A DNA stretch of 64,000 nucleotides from Anthopleura xanthogrammica (lineage: Eukaryota; Cnidaria; Anthozoa; Actiniaria; Actiniidae), in contig OZ025222.1 in NCBI GenBank assembly GCA_964019055.1, positions 3,179,746 to 3,243,745 on the forward strand. Direction: 5' to 3'. Positions 22,716 to 33,740 of the stretch are shown piece after piece. Position numbers and translations under genes: made by a program. Every line of letters starts with the position of its first letter. Position 1 is the stretch's first letter. Under the pieces are notes generated by a model. The model was not told the DNA's origin, made no database searches, and was given only the letters and a program-made list of their open reading frames with translations.

Positions 22716-24465
22716 CATAGTATTTATCTTAATTACGCTATTTTAATGTTATGGGATACTATTTTCTTTTTTGTGATATTGATTATGATTATTTTATAGA
22801 ATATGCGCAATATAAATAATAAATATTATTATGACTAGTATATAGTATTGTGTTAGTTTGATCATCTCATAGGCCAGTATATATGAGTATATATATACAT
22901 CTCACTTTCTAAGTTTGGCTGCATATCTTTATATCTTATTTCTAATGGCTTCGTTTATCATCTCCCTGAAATATCAAATTTAAGATTGGCTATAAATAAT
23001 TCGTACCATCCACGATCGTATCGTTCATGAATAAATAATTCAAGCTGACGAGGTTGTTATTGACTTTACTGCATAATAGTCGGCAAAATGAATAGGTTTT
23101 ATAAGGCTAATTTTGGGACTTAAGTTTTTGTTGCAAACGAATACATAATATGTATTTAGTTGCAAAATAATATATTTCTATTTTTGTATTTATATAAAAA
23201 TATGTACAAGACATAAAAACACAAAAAAGCGAGGTGCTAAAATCGCAAAAATCGCCGAAGCAAGAAAACAAAAAATAAAAAAAGAATATCACCAAAAAAC
23301 GTTAAAAAGAGCTGATTATTCTACAAAAGTGGGCTGCCTTGGAATTTTTTTAGAGTTTTTCAGAAAACTTCAATCCAGTCGGTGCGTGTAAACGGTGTTT
23401 TGCAAGAATGGCCAAGAATGCTCAAATTGAACTCACGACAGTTAGAAAAAAATTCATCAACAAGCGAGCGCCAGAAGTTCTGAGTATGGATTGCGCAAAA
23501 TGTGATACTGATTTACGTGTAGGCAAACAGAGATCGAGGGCACTTTATAATGTCAAATTTTGCAGTGAAGTAGCCCACACAAGATTTAGACGGTCGAGGA
23601 TTTTTTGAGCCTGTTAAAAATATCGTTTCTTTACAAACATATTGAATCAGACAAATTGTGAATTTTAAGGGTAAACAATTTCGCCTTGAATAACTTGAAA
23701 TCGGTATCGCACTTTAGAATTTTCTCCAAACTTCGTATAACTTTAGGCACATGCATAAGGATTAGCTTCCGGTGTGTCGAATATCGCGTGAGACTGCTGC
23801 TAATCAAAAACAGTGACGTCACTGATTCGTTGCTATGGTAACTCCAATTTCAATGAAATATACATGGTTGCAAATTTCTTCTTACAGTAGCTTATCTTAA
23901 GAGAGAAACAGCAGGTGGGTGAAATTTCAAGATGATGCTTGTATCGATAAGAACTGCAGCCGTCTAAAATCAAGGGGCCTGGGTGAGCACTGTCTAGAAA
24001 AACTATAGGCAGCCTCCTCAATACCCAACCATATCAGAGTTGAATTTAGACACAAAACTTTGGTCGAGTAGAACTGGAACCCACTAGATTTGAATCAATG
24101 GACGGTTCGAAGAGTACAAGACCATGGAACAGATAAAAGGTATCACTAGTAAAGAACAGCAGATAATTTCAATAAACAGGGACCGCGGAGCAGGGGAGGA
24201 GGGGCTGGGGGCTATAGCCCCCCAATAATTTTGCCACCATTTTGAATTACTTATTTGCTATTTAAAATACCAAGTTCTCCAGCTTTTCTTGATAAATTAT
24301 AAATAAATAAATAAATTGGAGGGGCTAATCATCCTTACTGGCAGCTGAAGAGCTGAATTGCGAAGGACGCAGCTCAACGTGGTCGAGTCGAAGGCATACG
24401 AAGGCGCCTTCGGCAGCCGCCATACGACTCATGTCTGACCACGGAGCACAGCTCAGATCGAATTA
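22716..24465. other. No gene recognised
   Basis: AT-rich. The short open frames near 23107-23608 and 23631-24021 have no recognisable domain or splice-supported continuation. Confidence 0.4.
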
Positions 24466-24626
24466 GGGTTGGTTTTTACGGAGGGAGGAAAACCGGAGAA
24501 CCTGGAGAAAAACCCTCGAAGCAAGGGAGAGAACCAACAAACTCAACTCACTCAAGGTGCCGAGTCCGGGGATCGAACCCGGTGAGAGGCGAGAACTTAC
24601 GCACTACGCCACCCTTGCTTCCCTAA
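24466..24626 (-). mobile_element. tRNA-derived SINE
   Basis: On the minus strand it starts GGGAAGCAAGGGTGGCGTAG. It has an A-box-like TGGCGTAGTGCG and a B box GGTTCGATCCC about 30 bp later, the RNA polymerase III promoter layout, followed by a tRNA-unrelated body ending near GGTTTTTACGGAGGGAGGAA (plus-strand text). Related copy at 63818-63984. Confidence 0.75.
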
Positions 24627-25254
24627 ATTATCTGTGTACAATATGAAATAATCAAATGCCAATTTAAAAAGCCAGTTATTTCTCCAACGAATTCAGCAGT
24701 CCATTAGACTTCTAAACCCACGATTTATTTCGGCGACTCGAAAACGAGCCCAGCGGAGACGTCACGATGCCAATGGTTAGAGGACGTTTTCGATGGCAAG
24801 GAGGAGACATGGCTGAGAGCTGACATGCAAGAACAACGATTCAACAACGATTCTCTGCCACAAAGAGCGGACAGTTAGACTCCTAGTCAAACGAGTTTGT
24901 GTTGAGAAACAACAAACGCAAAAGAATGAAGATATTGGAACTTTCACAAATATTTCCTACTATGTTATATCAGAAAGGCTTTTTCTCTTCTTTTTCAAAG
25001 CCAGAATGTGCAACATCGTTGAAAAAAGTTTGCAAATGCCCCTCAAAATCGCACTTCCGAAGGTCTAAAATTCCATATTTTTTTTTTCGGGCGAGCCCAA
25101 ACCCCCCTAGGTGCTCCAGCCTTTGGTGCTCATTAGCCCCTCCCTCCCAATCAAAATTATGCTCCGCGGTCCCTGAATAAAATGTAAATTTATAACTCTA
25201 ATTTACAGATGTGTAAACTACAGTACAATGGCTTTGTCCTAGTGCCCTTGATTG
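24627..25254. other. No gene recognised
   Basis: Low-complexity sequence between the SINE and the minisatellite. The word CTCCGCGGTCCCTGAATAAA near 25161 is the reverse complement of one near 24170-24190. The two words bracket the segment containing the SINE, suggesting nested insertion. Confidence 0.4.
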
Positions 25255-25742
25255 TGATGGTTATGATGATGAGGATAGTGATGATGGTTAGTAGGATGAT
25301 TATGATAGTGATGATAGTTAGGATGATTATGATAGTGATGATGGTCAGGTGATTATGATAGTGATGATGGTTAGGATGATGATGATAGTGATGATGGTCA
25401 GGTGATTATGATAGTGATGATGGTCAGGTGATTATGATAGTGATAATGGTCAGGTGATTATAGTGATGATGGTCAGGTGATTATGATAGTGATGATGGTC
25501 AGGTGATTATGATAGTGATAATGGTCAGGTGATTATTATAGTGATGATGGTCAGGTGATTATGATAGTGATGATGGTCAGGTGATTATTATAGTGATGAT
25601 GGTCAGGTGATTATGATAGTGATGATGGTCAGGTGATTATGATAGTGATGATGGTCAGGTGATTATGATAGTGATGATGGTCAGGTGATTATTATAGTGA
25701 TGATGGTCAGGTGATTATGATAGTGATGATGGTCAGGTGATA
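25255..25742. repeat. 26-bp minisatellite
   Basis: About 18 units of GTGATGATGGTCAGGTGATT + ATGATA with minor variants. Confidence 0.92.
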
Positions 25743-26174
25743 ATGAACCCCAATGCATTTGATTAGCTGAGTGCTATGTCTCTGCTTATAGTTTATTTCA
25801 GAATACAAATCAAGGAATAATATAATTAGGTGTGATTTTCGATGTTATGATTACAATATTTATGAAATACTGACTAACAAGACGCATGCGCAATTAAACA
25901 GAAATCTAACATGAAATTATGCCCTATGGTATTTCTCGTTCTAATAAAATTTTTAAGGATCTCATTACCAGCGTACAATGACAGGCAGACACTGCCCGTC
26001 ATGTGCTATCAACCAGAGAGTATTCTATTGCATGGTATAAATCAGCGGAATGAATCTCATGAATCTCATTACCAGCCTACAGCCAGGGAGTATTCTATTC
26101 CATGGTATTATTTAAGCCGGTGTCAGTTAATCAGGGTTCAACTATAACCTACATACCGAAGCTGAGCATGCGCA

Positions 26175-26464
26175 TTAAGGTGACGTACAATTATATCTCA
26201 CTTCGGTATATTTGAAGAAACCTGGACACGGATCTCCTCCAAAAAAAGGGTTATTTGAGTCAATCCAGCAACTCTGTGTTCCCTGGCAGCGGTCGGTAAC
26301 CTTTGTGAGAGAATTTGCTACATTTCCACATGGAACTTTCATTTTCTTATGCTTACAGATGCTTGTCGTGGAACGTCCATACAAAGCCCAATAAATATTG
26401 AGAACTTTTCCTGAAGGGCAGATGAGGTTGACTCGAACTTGACCTTCACAAACAATTTTTGGGT
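26175..26464 (-). CDS. Gene C SUEL lectin terminal exon
   Basis: 290 nt. Complete SUEL domain with YGRS and [20 protein letters not shown], stop after TSP. One codon longer than gene B before DPC. Confidence 0.88.
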
Positions 26465-29400
26465 CTATAAAAAATGTTAATATTTTAATTTAAGAAATAA
26501 ATTAACTAAAACTCTTGCTTGCTCGTCTCGTCTCGTCTCCTCTGCTCTCCTCTCCTTAACAAACAATCTTAAACGGTAGACGAAAGTCGGGTTGTTTGTA
26601 AGCCCGGGGGGGGGGTACTTCGGGTTGTTTCATACGCGGATGCTCAGCCCGGACTCTCGACCTCTTACCCTTTCCTATACCAAATATCCGCAAAAAAGTA
26701 CCCCTTTTTTATACTTTTTTGCCTGAAAAGGTACCCCTTTCATATACCTTTTAAGAAAATCTACCCCTTTTTATACCAAAACTCACAAATTTCCACCCCT
26801 TTGCTATACGTGGGGCCTGAAAAAAGTACCCCTTTCGGGCGGAGCATCCCCGTACAGTCCATTATATTTCGACATAAACCCCTCTATCCAGAGTCCCCTC
26901 CTAAGGGAATTACCAAGGGACACACTTACCAATGATACATTTGGAGTCATTCATTTTGTAGCCAACATTGCACTGACAGTGAAAGGATCCAATTGTGTTC
27001 TGACATATACTCGACTCAGGACACTGCGATTGGTATGTCTCGCATTCGTCAATGTCTAGAAAGGTAATAAAAAAGTAAACATATATAATAAGAGGAAACT
27101 TCAAAGACAGAAAAAGCAAAGAAAACAATGGAAACCTGGAAACCCTTACACGTGACATCAAAGCAGCTTAATTCGGAAGACAAAACAAAAGAATTTCAAC
27201 TGATCTCCTGAGAATTGAAACGTATTTTTTTGTCCTCCAATTGAAATGCATTTCGACGTGCTGCAAGGGGTCCATAGTTGTAGGAACATATTTTTTTAAA
27301 TCACAATTAGGTTGTAAAGACAATAGATCTATTTAGCTTTAGCGTAATGTTTTCCCATTTCAGACCACGTGTCAATCCCTAGAGTATCATTTTCATTGTT
27401 TAATCGTTGCGCCTAAGAAGACACATGAATATCACATGTGGCCTAAAATGAGAAAACATTACGTGGAAGCTTAAAAAGGTCGATTGTCAAACTGTGTTGT
27501 TAGATGCACAGTTTATCTTATCAATTGCGATGCTTGCATTTAATCTGTTAGTCTTTCATCCACATTAAAATTTTAAAAGAGTTTCGTAAGGCAAAAAGAA
27601 AGGCACTATATACGTGGTGTGTGCTCTGTTTGACCACGGGGAATCGACCAATCAGAACAGTTCATAGACAGTTGTAGTAAAAAGCCATGTTTCTGACCAA
27701 CCTTCGTTGCAGCTGGAACCTTGGAAGCCACGAGGACAGACACACCAGTGGTGTTTGGTCTCATCTCTTATGTTGGTTCGACAAGTACTGTTCTTGGGGC
27801 ACGAGTTGTTCAGACAACCATTCTGTAATGAAGATTTGAAATTACTTAACATGTTTTCCATCTATCCATTCATTCTATTTCATTCCATCCATGCATCCAT
27901 GCACCCATGAATCCATGCATCCATGCATCCATCCATGCATCCATGCATCCATGCATCCATGCATCCATCCATGCATCCATGCATCCATGCATGCATCCAT
28001 CCATCCATGCATCCATGCATCCATGCATCCATCCTTCCATCCATCCATCCATCCATCCATCCATCCATCCATCCATCCATCCATCCATCCATCCATGCAT
28101 CCATCCATGCATCCATCCATCCATCCATCCATCCATCCATCCATCCATCCATCCATCCATCCATCCATCCATCCATCCATCCATCCATCCATCCAACTAT
28201 CCAGACATTTTATGTTTTTATCTTCCTCAGATAGAATTCTATGAAATATTAAGTAAAATATTTACCTCTGTACCCATGTAAACATATCCAGGCATTTCAA
28301 CAAAGTCCTGTGGATGCTGAATGTGATCGGAGTCATTGAACTCGCATGCTGTTGTATCTTTCTTGTAGTTGTACGACACACATGTATCAGTATTATAACA
28401 CATGATATGGCACAGGGTTTCTGTTTCTGTCCACATTCTCTCGATAACATGACCTCTAAGGTAGTTCTTGTCTGTGTCCTTTGGTGCATAGAACATTGAC
28501 TTACAGCTTTCAGCTGAAAACATGAAAATAAAAATTGTTCAAAAATTTTTCAATGATAGAGACATGTGAATAATTGTCCGATGTGTTAATAAAGGTCTCT
28601 ATAATTGCAAGCTCACCGTTCGTCTCGCTTCGATGCAAAAGCGTGGCTACCTTTCAAGATGGCTCAGGGGAACTGTGTAGGGGACGAATCACCATTTTCC
28701 ATACATCGGTTCACTGTTCACATAAAAAGCATTCAGTCGAAGCTTCAAGGTTCAAATTTGAATACTCCTTTGAAACTAGCTTGCAACCTGGATTAAATGC
28801 TTTCTCTGTGGCCAGTGAACCGATGTATGGAAAATGGTGAATTAGGATCAGTTGCACAATGCATTGTGTTTTTTAAGAATACATTTCTTAGTGAGTTATG
28901 AAATAATTGTTAGCATGAATCTCACGCGTTGATTGGTTGGGGAACGTGCTTTATGAGAGTACAGAGCACGCGTGCGCTTTTTTTTAAGGCTCAGTTACAC
29001 TGTGCAACATTGCTTGCAACATTGCTTGCAACATTATGATTACAGTATTATTTCAGCAGCCAAATCAGAGAAAATCTCGATTTTTCCGCTTAATTTACAA
29101 GGATAATACAAATAACATAAAATAATAAAACAGAAGTTCATATTTTAATATTTTAGTGTGATGTTGCACGCAATGTTGCACGCAATGTTGCAAAAAACGC
29201 TCTTTCTAGGCAAAAAATGGACTTTGGTAAAGGTGATTGTTTGACAAGAAGAAAAGCTGACATTTCCGTGGGAATAATCTCCAAGTAGCTTTAGTCTAGT
29301 TTAATCGATAGAAAGTCTCGTGTAAAATAGTAGGGCAAAGTTCTACCAACTTAATTTATTCTTTGTTTAACTTAAGTACTCCTAATTGCAAAACGTTGTC

Positions 29401-30503
29401 ATATACAAATAAAACATGAAATAAAAAATAACTATTAGGAATTAATTAGGAATATTTTTCTTATTTTTCTTTGAGAATAATTGTTCTTGTAATTACCAAG
29501 ACGGTGTTCTCAAAAATGTCAGTCTATAGACATTCCTTAAAAACAGTGAACAAATTACATCTGTCAGTTTTGCTTTTATTCAATTCCTCTATTTTCGCTT
29601 ATTTGATAATGTTCTTGCAATTAAGTGTATTTCATTTTTCTATTTTTCAATCTGTTTAGATAGTTTTACTGTTACAAAAGGAAGTTAAAATTGATATGTC
29701 ATTAGGTCTAATAACATGCAGGGAGTCATGGTGAATACGACAGTGTCCCCTGCCATGTAGTCTCCATCGCAGCCGTCATTAGTTTCGGTCCCAGAGGCTA
29801 CCTGCCATGGGCTTGTATTTTATTTATTTATTTTTTATTTTCAAGGTTCGCCCATAGAGCAGGTGTTGTACAATAGGACACGAAGTCCCCTTTACAATAC
29901 AGTACACCAACGTCCCACCCAATAAGAATATCCCAACTAACCCAACCCTTAGTTTATCGCCAATAAGAAAAAATTATATATGAAAGATTAATAAATATAC
30001 TATATAATATAATACACCTAGGGTGAGAGTCAAGCTAATATGATTTAAACTAGAAAGACTGTGCTTTGCCCGTGAAAGAAAAATGTATAGCTAGTGAGAA
30101 AAACTAATAAGTGTATCATTTTGTTATGATTCATGATCAGTCAGATCGAATTAGAATTTAGGTGTTGATTTCTTCTTCAAACAACCACGATCATTACAAA
30201 TGGGTGTCGAAAGGTTTTTAGGATCGAGGATAATTCTATCGCACTTAACAGGCTTTTCATCATTTGATATACCTCGATATACTTTTGAAGCCTCGGTGCG
30301 AATAATAGCCACGCTAGTGGCTTGGGCGCGCTTTTAATAACACCATTCAGCGGTTCATTTAGTTCATCTATCAACGGTTCAGTCAAGAGGTTTTCATAAG
30401 TGTGTTTTGAGGTTTTCATAAGTGTATCAAGAGTGTTTTTACCTTTAGCGATGGAATATATTACAGTCCATACGACCGCGACAAACAGAATTTTCGATAC
30501 CAT
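26175..30503 (-). CDS. Gene C: secreted PAN - EGF - EGF-CA - SUEL lectin protein
   Basis: Five exons join in phase to 846 nt, 281 aa: 30503-30443 (signal peptide, residues 1-20), 28513-28266 (PAN-like, 21-103), 27822-27702 (EGF, 104-143), 27055-26930 (EGF-CA, 144-185), 26464-26175 (SUEL to stop). Intact paralogue of gene B; most of the protein is identical. The first exon differs more ([20 protein letters not shown] against the B signal), and intron 1 is about 1.9 kb instead of 0.4 kb and unrelated in most of its length. The SUEL exon has an extra Gly (FFGGDPC) and ends in TSP before the stop. Predicted extracellular sugar-binding function is from the domain families only. Confidence 0.82.
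26603..26865. mobile_element. hAT-like MITE, right end deleted
   Basis: Same insertion as the gene B copy (same TTTGTAAG left flank), but the sequence jumps from CCATTAT to ATTTCGACATAAACC. The last 20 or so bases of the element and about 80 bp of flank are missing compared with gene B. Confidence 0.8.
26930..27055 (-). CDS. Gene C EGF-CA exon
   Basis: 126 nt, phase 1-1, DIDEC signature, same predicted residues as gene B. Confidence 0.88.
27139..27277. mobile_element. MITE family 1 in gene C intron
   Basis: Orthologous to 14417-14556, with a small deletion at the left end (GAAACCTGGAAACCCTTACA). Confidence 0.75.
27335..27473. mobile_element. MITE family 2, compact copy
   Basis: Inverted ends AGCTTTAGCGTAATGTTTTC and GAAAACATTACGTGGAAGCT, inner arms ACCACGTGTCAA and CACATGTGGCC. 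Relatives at 14622-15515 (split), 37651-37826 and 53999-54178; half copy near 4741-4790. Confidence 0.75.
27702..27822 (-). CDS. Gene C EGF exon
   Basis: 121 nt; [14 protein letters not shown] then [13 protein letters not shown]. Donor GAAG/GTTGGT as in gene B. Confidence 0.82.
27868..28195. repeat. (CATC)n / (CATG) array in gene C intron
   Basis: Shorter counterpart of the gene B array, with a CATG-rich first third. Confidence 0.95.
28266..28513 (-). CDS. Gene C PAN/apple-like exon
   Basis: 248 nt, the same phase and splice sites as in gene B. Differs at [10 protein letters not shown] against [10 protein letters not shown]. Confidence 0.8.
28689..28841. mobile_element. Foldback element in gene C intron 1
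   Basis: TCACCATTTTCCATACATCG at the left and CGATGTATGGAAAATGGTGA at the right are perfect inverted repeats of about 27 bp. Confidence 0.8.
28985..29205. mobile_element. Inverted-repeat element with repeated ends
   Basis: Left end has CAACATTGCTTG repeated two to three times; right end has the complementary GCACGCAATGTTG repeated, then GCAAAAAACGC. AT-rich centre. Confidence 0.6.
29206..30176. other. Rest of gene C intron 1
   Basis: AT-rich intronic sequence. CTCAAAAATGTCAGTCTATA near 29510 belongs to a dispersed repeat also seen near 45890 and 61180. No coding signal. Confidence 0.4.
30443..30503 (-). CDS. Gene C signal-peptide exon
   Basis: ATG at 30503, 20 codons plus one base, donor AAAG/GTAAAA. 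Same GAAATTTGATGAG context upstream as gene B, with an acceptor (CTTTTACAG) just before it, which implies a 5'UTR exon further upstream. Continued reading into the intron gives a 108-residue frame that I regard as intronic. Confidence 0.75.
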
Positions 30504-30746
30504 CTCATCAAATTTCCTGTAAAAGATATTCGAAAAAGTAGAGTGAATTGAATAGGCAAGAGCTGTTCTTCCTTCCCTCTCGCTCGCTACTATATAAGTG
30601 TTATTTTGTTTCTGCCGATGAAGATGTCGTTGTCAATATACATGATTATTTTTATAAGAAAGTTTTTTTGTCTAGTGTCAATATTTAACATTAATTCAGT
30701 TCTGAAGTATCAGCATATTGGCACTGAGCCCTGAGACGAATATTTA

Positions 30747-30960
30747 CAGTGAGGACACTCGAACCATGAACACTTGATATTTTTATATTTTTTATTTTAT
30801 GAACTTTCTACTGCTTGAAACCTTCTGAAAATGAAGCACTGAACTCAAATAATCTTATTGTTCAAATTAAATCATATTTCCAATCGATTCACACAAGGGA
30901 TAAAGGAGAAAAAAATTATGAAAAAACCTCAAAGTGTTCACGGTTCGAGTGTCCTCACTG
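30747..30960. mobile_element. mariner-like MITE, copy 1
   Basis: 214 bp with terminal inverted repeats CAGTGAGGACACTCGAACC / GGTTCGAGTGTCCTCACTG, each flanked by TA, the Tc1/mariner target duplication. Nearly identical to copy 2. Confidence 0.85.
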
Positions 30961-31072
30961 TAATTGGTTTAGTATAATTTTAGACTTGGATATCAGAGAA
31001 AAATAAATACGAGATTCAGGATTTAAAAAACGTTTTAGTATCACTTCCTCTTTGGCGGCAAATTTTGGCAAA

Positions 31073-32022
31073 CCTCATAATCAACGCTAGAGCAGTAAAT
31101 ATCATTTTATATAAATTACTGGTGGCTTGACGAATCACAGCGCGCGAAACTTTATTTTCAAGCCTTTAAAATTAAATCGTATACCAAAAGGGAAAAAAAA
31201 AAAAAAATCATTAGCTTAAAAATTATAGAAAAATAGAGTTTTGATAGCGAAAATAGCTATTCATCATTATTTCCTATTCAATTTCTGGTTCCAATTTACG
31301 CAAATGATAAAAAATACTATGGTAACAGATAATATTTGCGTCAAAAAGTTGTTCGTTTTGACGGTTAGCACTGTGAAAATTTGAAAAAATTTCCTGAAAT
31401 CATGAGCACAAAATTGAAACCCCCAAAGCGTAAAATCATTTAAGTAACCCTGCCACTCTATGCTTTAAAAATATTTCCATGTTTGCCCCCTCGTCATCCC
31501 ATAATTCAAAATGGCTGCTGGCCTATTACCACTGCACCATTTGAAAGTTTCAAAATGATCGGCCTTCAATTTTTTCGTCGATTCCGGATTCCCTTGTACA
31601 TTAAGCGAAAATTTACGAATTTTTCAATTCAGCAGCTTTACAGAAAAGTAGTTTTGGCCTAACATTCTTATTTTTTTCCCTTACAGTGAGGACACTCGAA
31701 CCATGAACACTTGATATTTATATATATTTTATTTTATGAACTTTCTACTGCTTCAAACCTTCTGAAAATGAAGCACTGAACTCAAATAATCTTATTGCTC
31801 AAAATAAATCATATTTCCAATCGATTCACACAAGGGATAAAGGAGAAAAAAAGTATAAAAAAACCTCAAAGTGTTCACGGTTCGAGTGTCCTCACTGTAA
31901 ATACTGTTTGTGTGCACCTGTTAAAGTTAAAGTTTGTATATTTAATGAAGTCTGCGAAGTCTGCCACCAGTAATTTATCTAAAAATGATATTTACTGCTC
32001 TAGCGTTGATTATGAGGTTCTT
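31073..32022. mobile_element. Larger inverted-repeat element containing a MITE
   Basis: CCTCATAATCAACGCTAGAG at 31074 and CTCTAGCGTTGATTATGAGG near 31998-32017 are inverted; arms also share CAGTAAATATCATTTT and the ACTGGTGGC words. The mariner-like MITE copy 2 lies inside near the right arm. Confidence 0.65.
31684..31897. mobile_element. mariner-like MITE, copy 2
   Basis: 214 bp, same ends and same length as 30747-30960, again between TA dinucleotides. The two copies differ at about ten positions by eye. Confidence 0.85.
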
Positions 32023-32069
32023 TATTGAGCAATAAATGGTCTGAAAGCGTCATCTCAGATTGATAGTAA

Positions 32070-32075
32070 TTTATT
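32070..32075 (-). other. Candidate poly(A) signal of gene D1
   Basis: AATAAA on the minus strand 71 nt after the stop, with a second AATAAA at 32021-32026. The same signals follow the D2 stop. Confidence 0.5.
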
Positions 32076-32145
32076 CAATATTTTAATCTTCCCAAAATAT
32101 CATGAGATTCGATTGAACAATTCATAATTTCTAATTCTGCTAATA

Positions 32146-32575
32146 TTAATGCTGCATATCTCTGGCATACATCGAAGCTGATTTCTTGCCGTTTTTACAT
32201 CGTAAAGCTTTAACCTTGTCTAAATCACGAATGTACATCTCTTTGTTGATCTTCTCGTCTGACCAGGAAAATTCCAATCTCAGGTTACAAATCGTGAATT
32301 TCTGTGTTCGACTGAACTTTTCTTTCTCAGATTCGTCACTGTAGTCATCGATAACAATCTTTCGTGCATTCCCTGCGTCATCATGTTGTGGGGTATTCTG
32401 CTCGCAGTCTTTGTTGAAGCCAAATTGCCTCGCTGCTTTTTCGACTGTCTCTGTTATGTCATCGAAAGAAGGACGACTAAACAATGAAACATCCCAGCAT
32501 TTGGATTCATCGATTGATATTTGTGAAGAAATGTCGTCGTAAATGTCTTGAAGACTGCCAGCTCCTTCAGAACAA
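32146..32575 (-). CDS. Gene D1 exon 11 (C-terminal)
   Basis: 430 nt to stop TAA, acceptor GTCTTTCAG. Encodes [40 protein letters not shown], an acidic [13 protein letters not shown] stretch and a basic end. Best conserved exon; also copied as orphan fragments at 44235-44896 and 59470-60189. Confidence 0.82.
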
Positions 32576-33579
32576 CTGAAAGACAGAAATGTTACGCATA
32601 TGATATGCGAAAAGTCTGACTGGCTGACTCACTGCCTAACATCAATAATGATCAGTATTATTGCTTGCAGTATTTTTGTTTAATTACCTCTGAACTACTT
32701 TGCCAACAAACTGAAACACCTTCCTGTAACAGTCGGACACTTTGATGAGTTTGTTCAACATCTTGGACATTTTATCATAAGCATCAAACCAACCATCTTT
32801 CAAAATCCAGACATATATGCTATTTCTTATCCTTTTGCGTATCTTCTTAATGTCACTGTCTCTAGCACTCCCGGTGAGGTATGAGTGGAGTTCGTCTAGT
32901 TCTTGATGGACTTCTTGTGGTACCATATGACTGAACAAAGACATAGCTTCGCGAACTTGACGCAGGAACTCCAAGGAGTTAATGTCACTTTTATACTAAT
33001 AGAGGACATTGAACGGTTTAGATATCATGAAATAATAAGGATCATTATCGTCAATATTGTCATCAACGTTGATATCCGTCAGCATCATCAGCATATTGAT
33101 CACCACCATCATCATCATCATCACCACCATCATCTTAATCATCATCCATCGTCATCATCATTATTGTCATCAACATTGATATCCGTCAGCTTCATCATCA
33201 TCATCATCACCACCATCATCATCATCATCACCACCATCATCTCAATCATCATCCATCGTCACTATCATTATTGTCATGAACATTGATATCCTTCAGCATC
33301 ATCATTATCATCATCATCATCACAATCATCATCCATCGTCACTATCATTATTGTCATCAACATTGATATCCGTCAGCATCATCATTATCACACGTCATCA
33401 TCATCATCATCATCATCATCATCACAATCATCATCGATTGTCACTATCATTATTGTCATCAACATTGATATCCGTCATCATCATCATCATCATCATCATC
33501 ATCACAATCATCATCCATCGTCACTACCATCATTATTGTCATCAACATTGATATCCGTCAGCATCATCATTATCACACG

Positions 33580-33621
<42 letters not shown>

Positions 33622-33675
33622 CAATCATCATCCATCGTCACTATCATTATTGTCATCAACATTGATATCCGTCAG

Positions 33676-33740
<65 letters not shown>

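Larger units (their letters stand above)
25769..28535. repeat. Duplicated segment carrying gene C
   Basis: Counterpart of 12847-16820. Shorter because it lacks about 0.77 kb between the EGF-CA and EGF exons, has a deletion that removed the right end of the hAT-like MITE, and has a shorter CATC array. Confidence 0.85.

Noticed and set aside
30177..30442. 108-aa frame continuing past the gene C signal peptide
   Set aside because: A donor AAAG/GTAAAA gives exactly the phase needed by the PAN exon, and gene B splices at the same point; the rest is intron.
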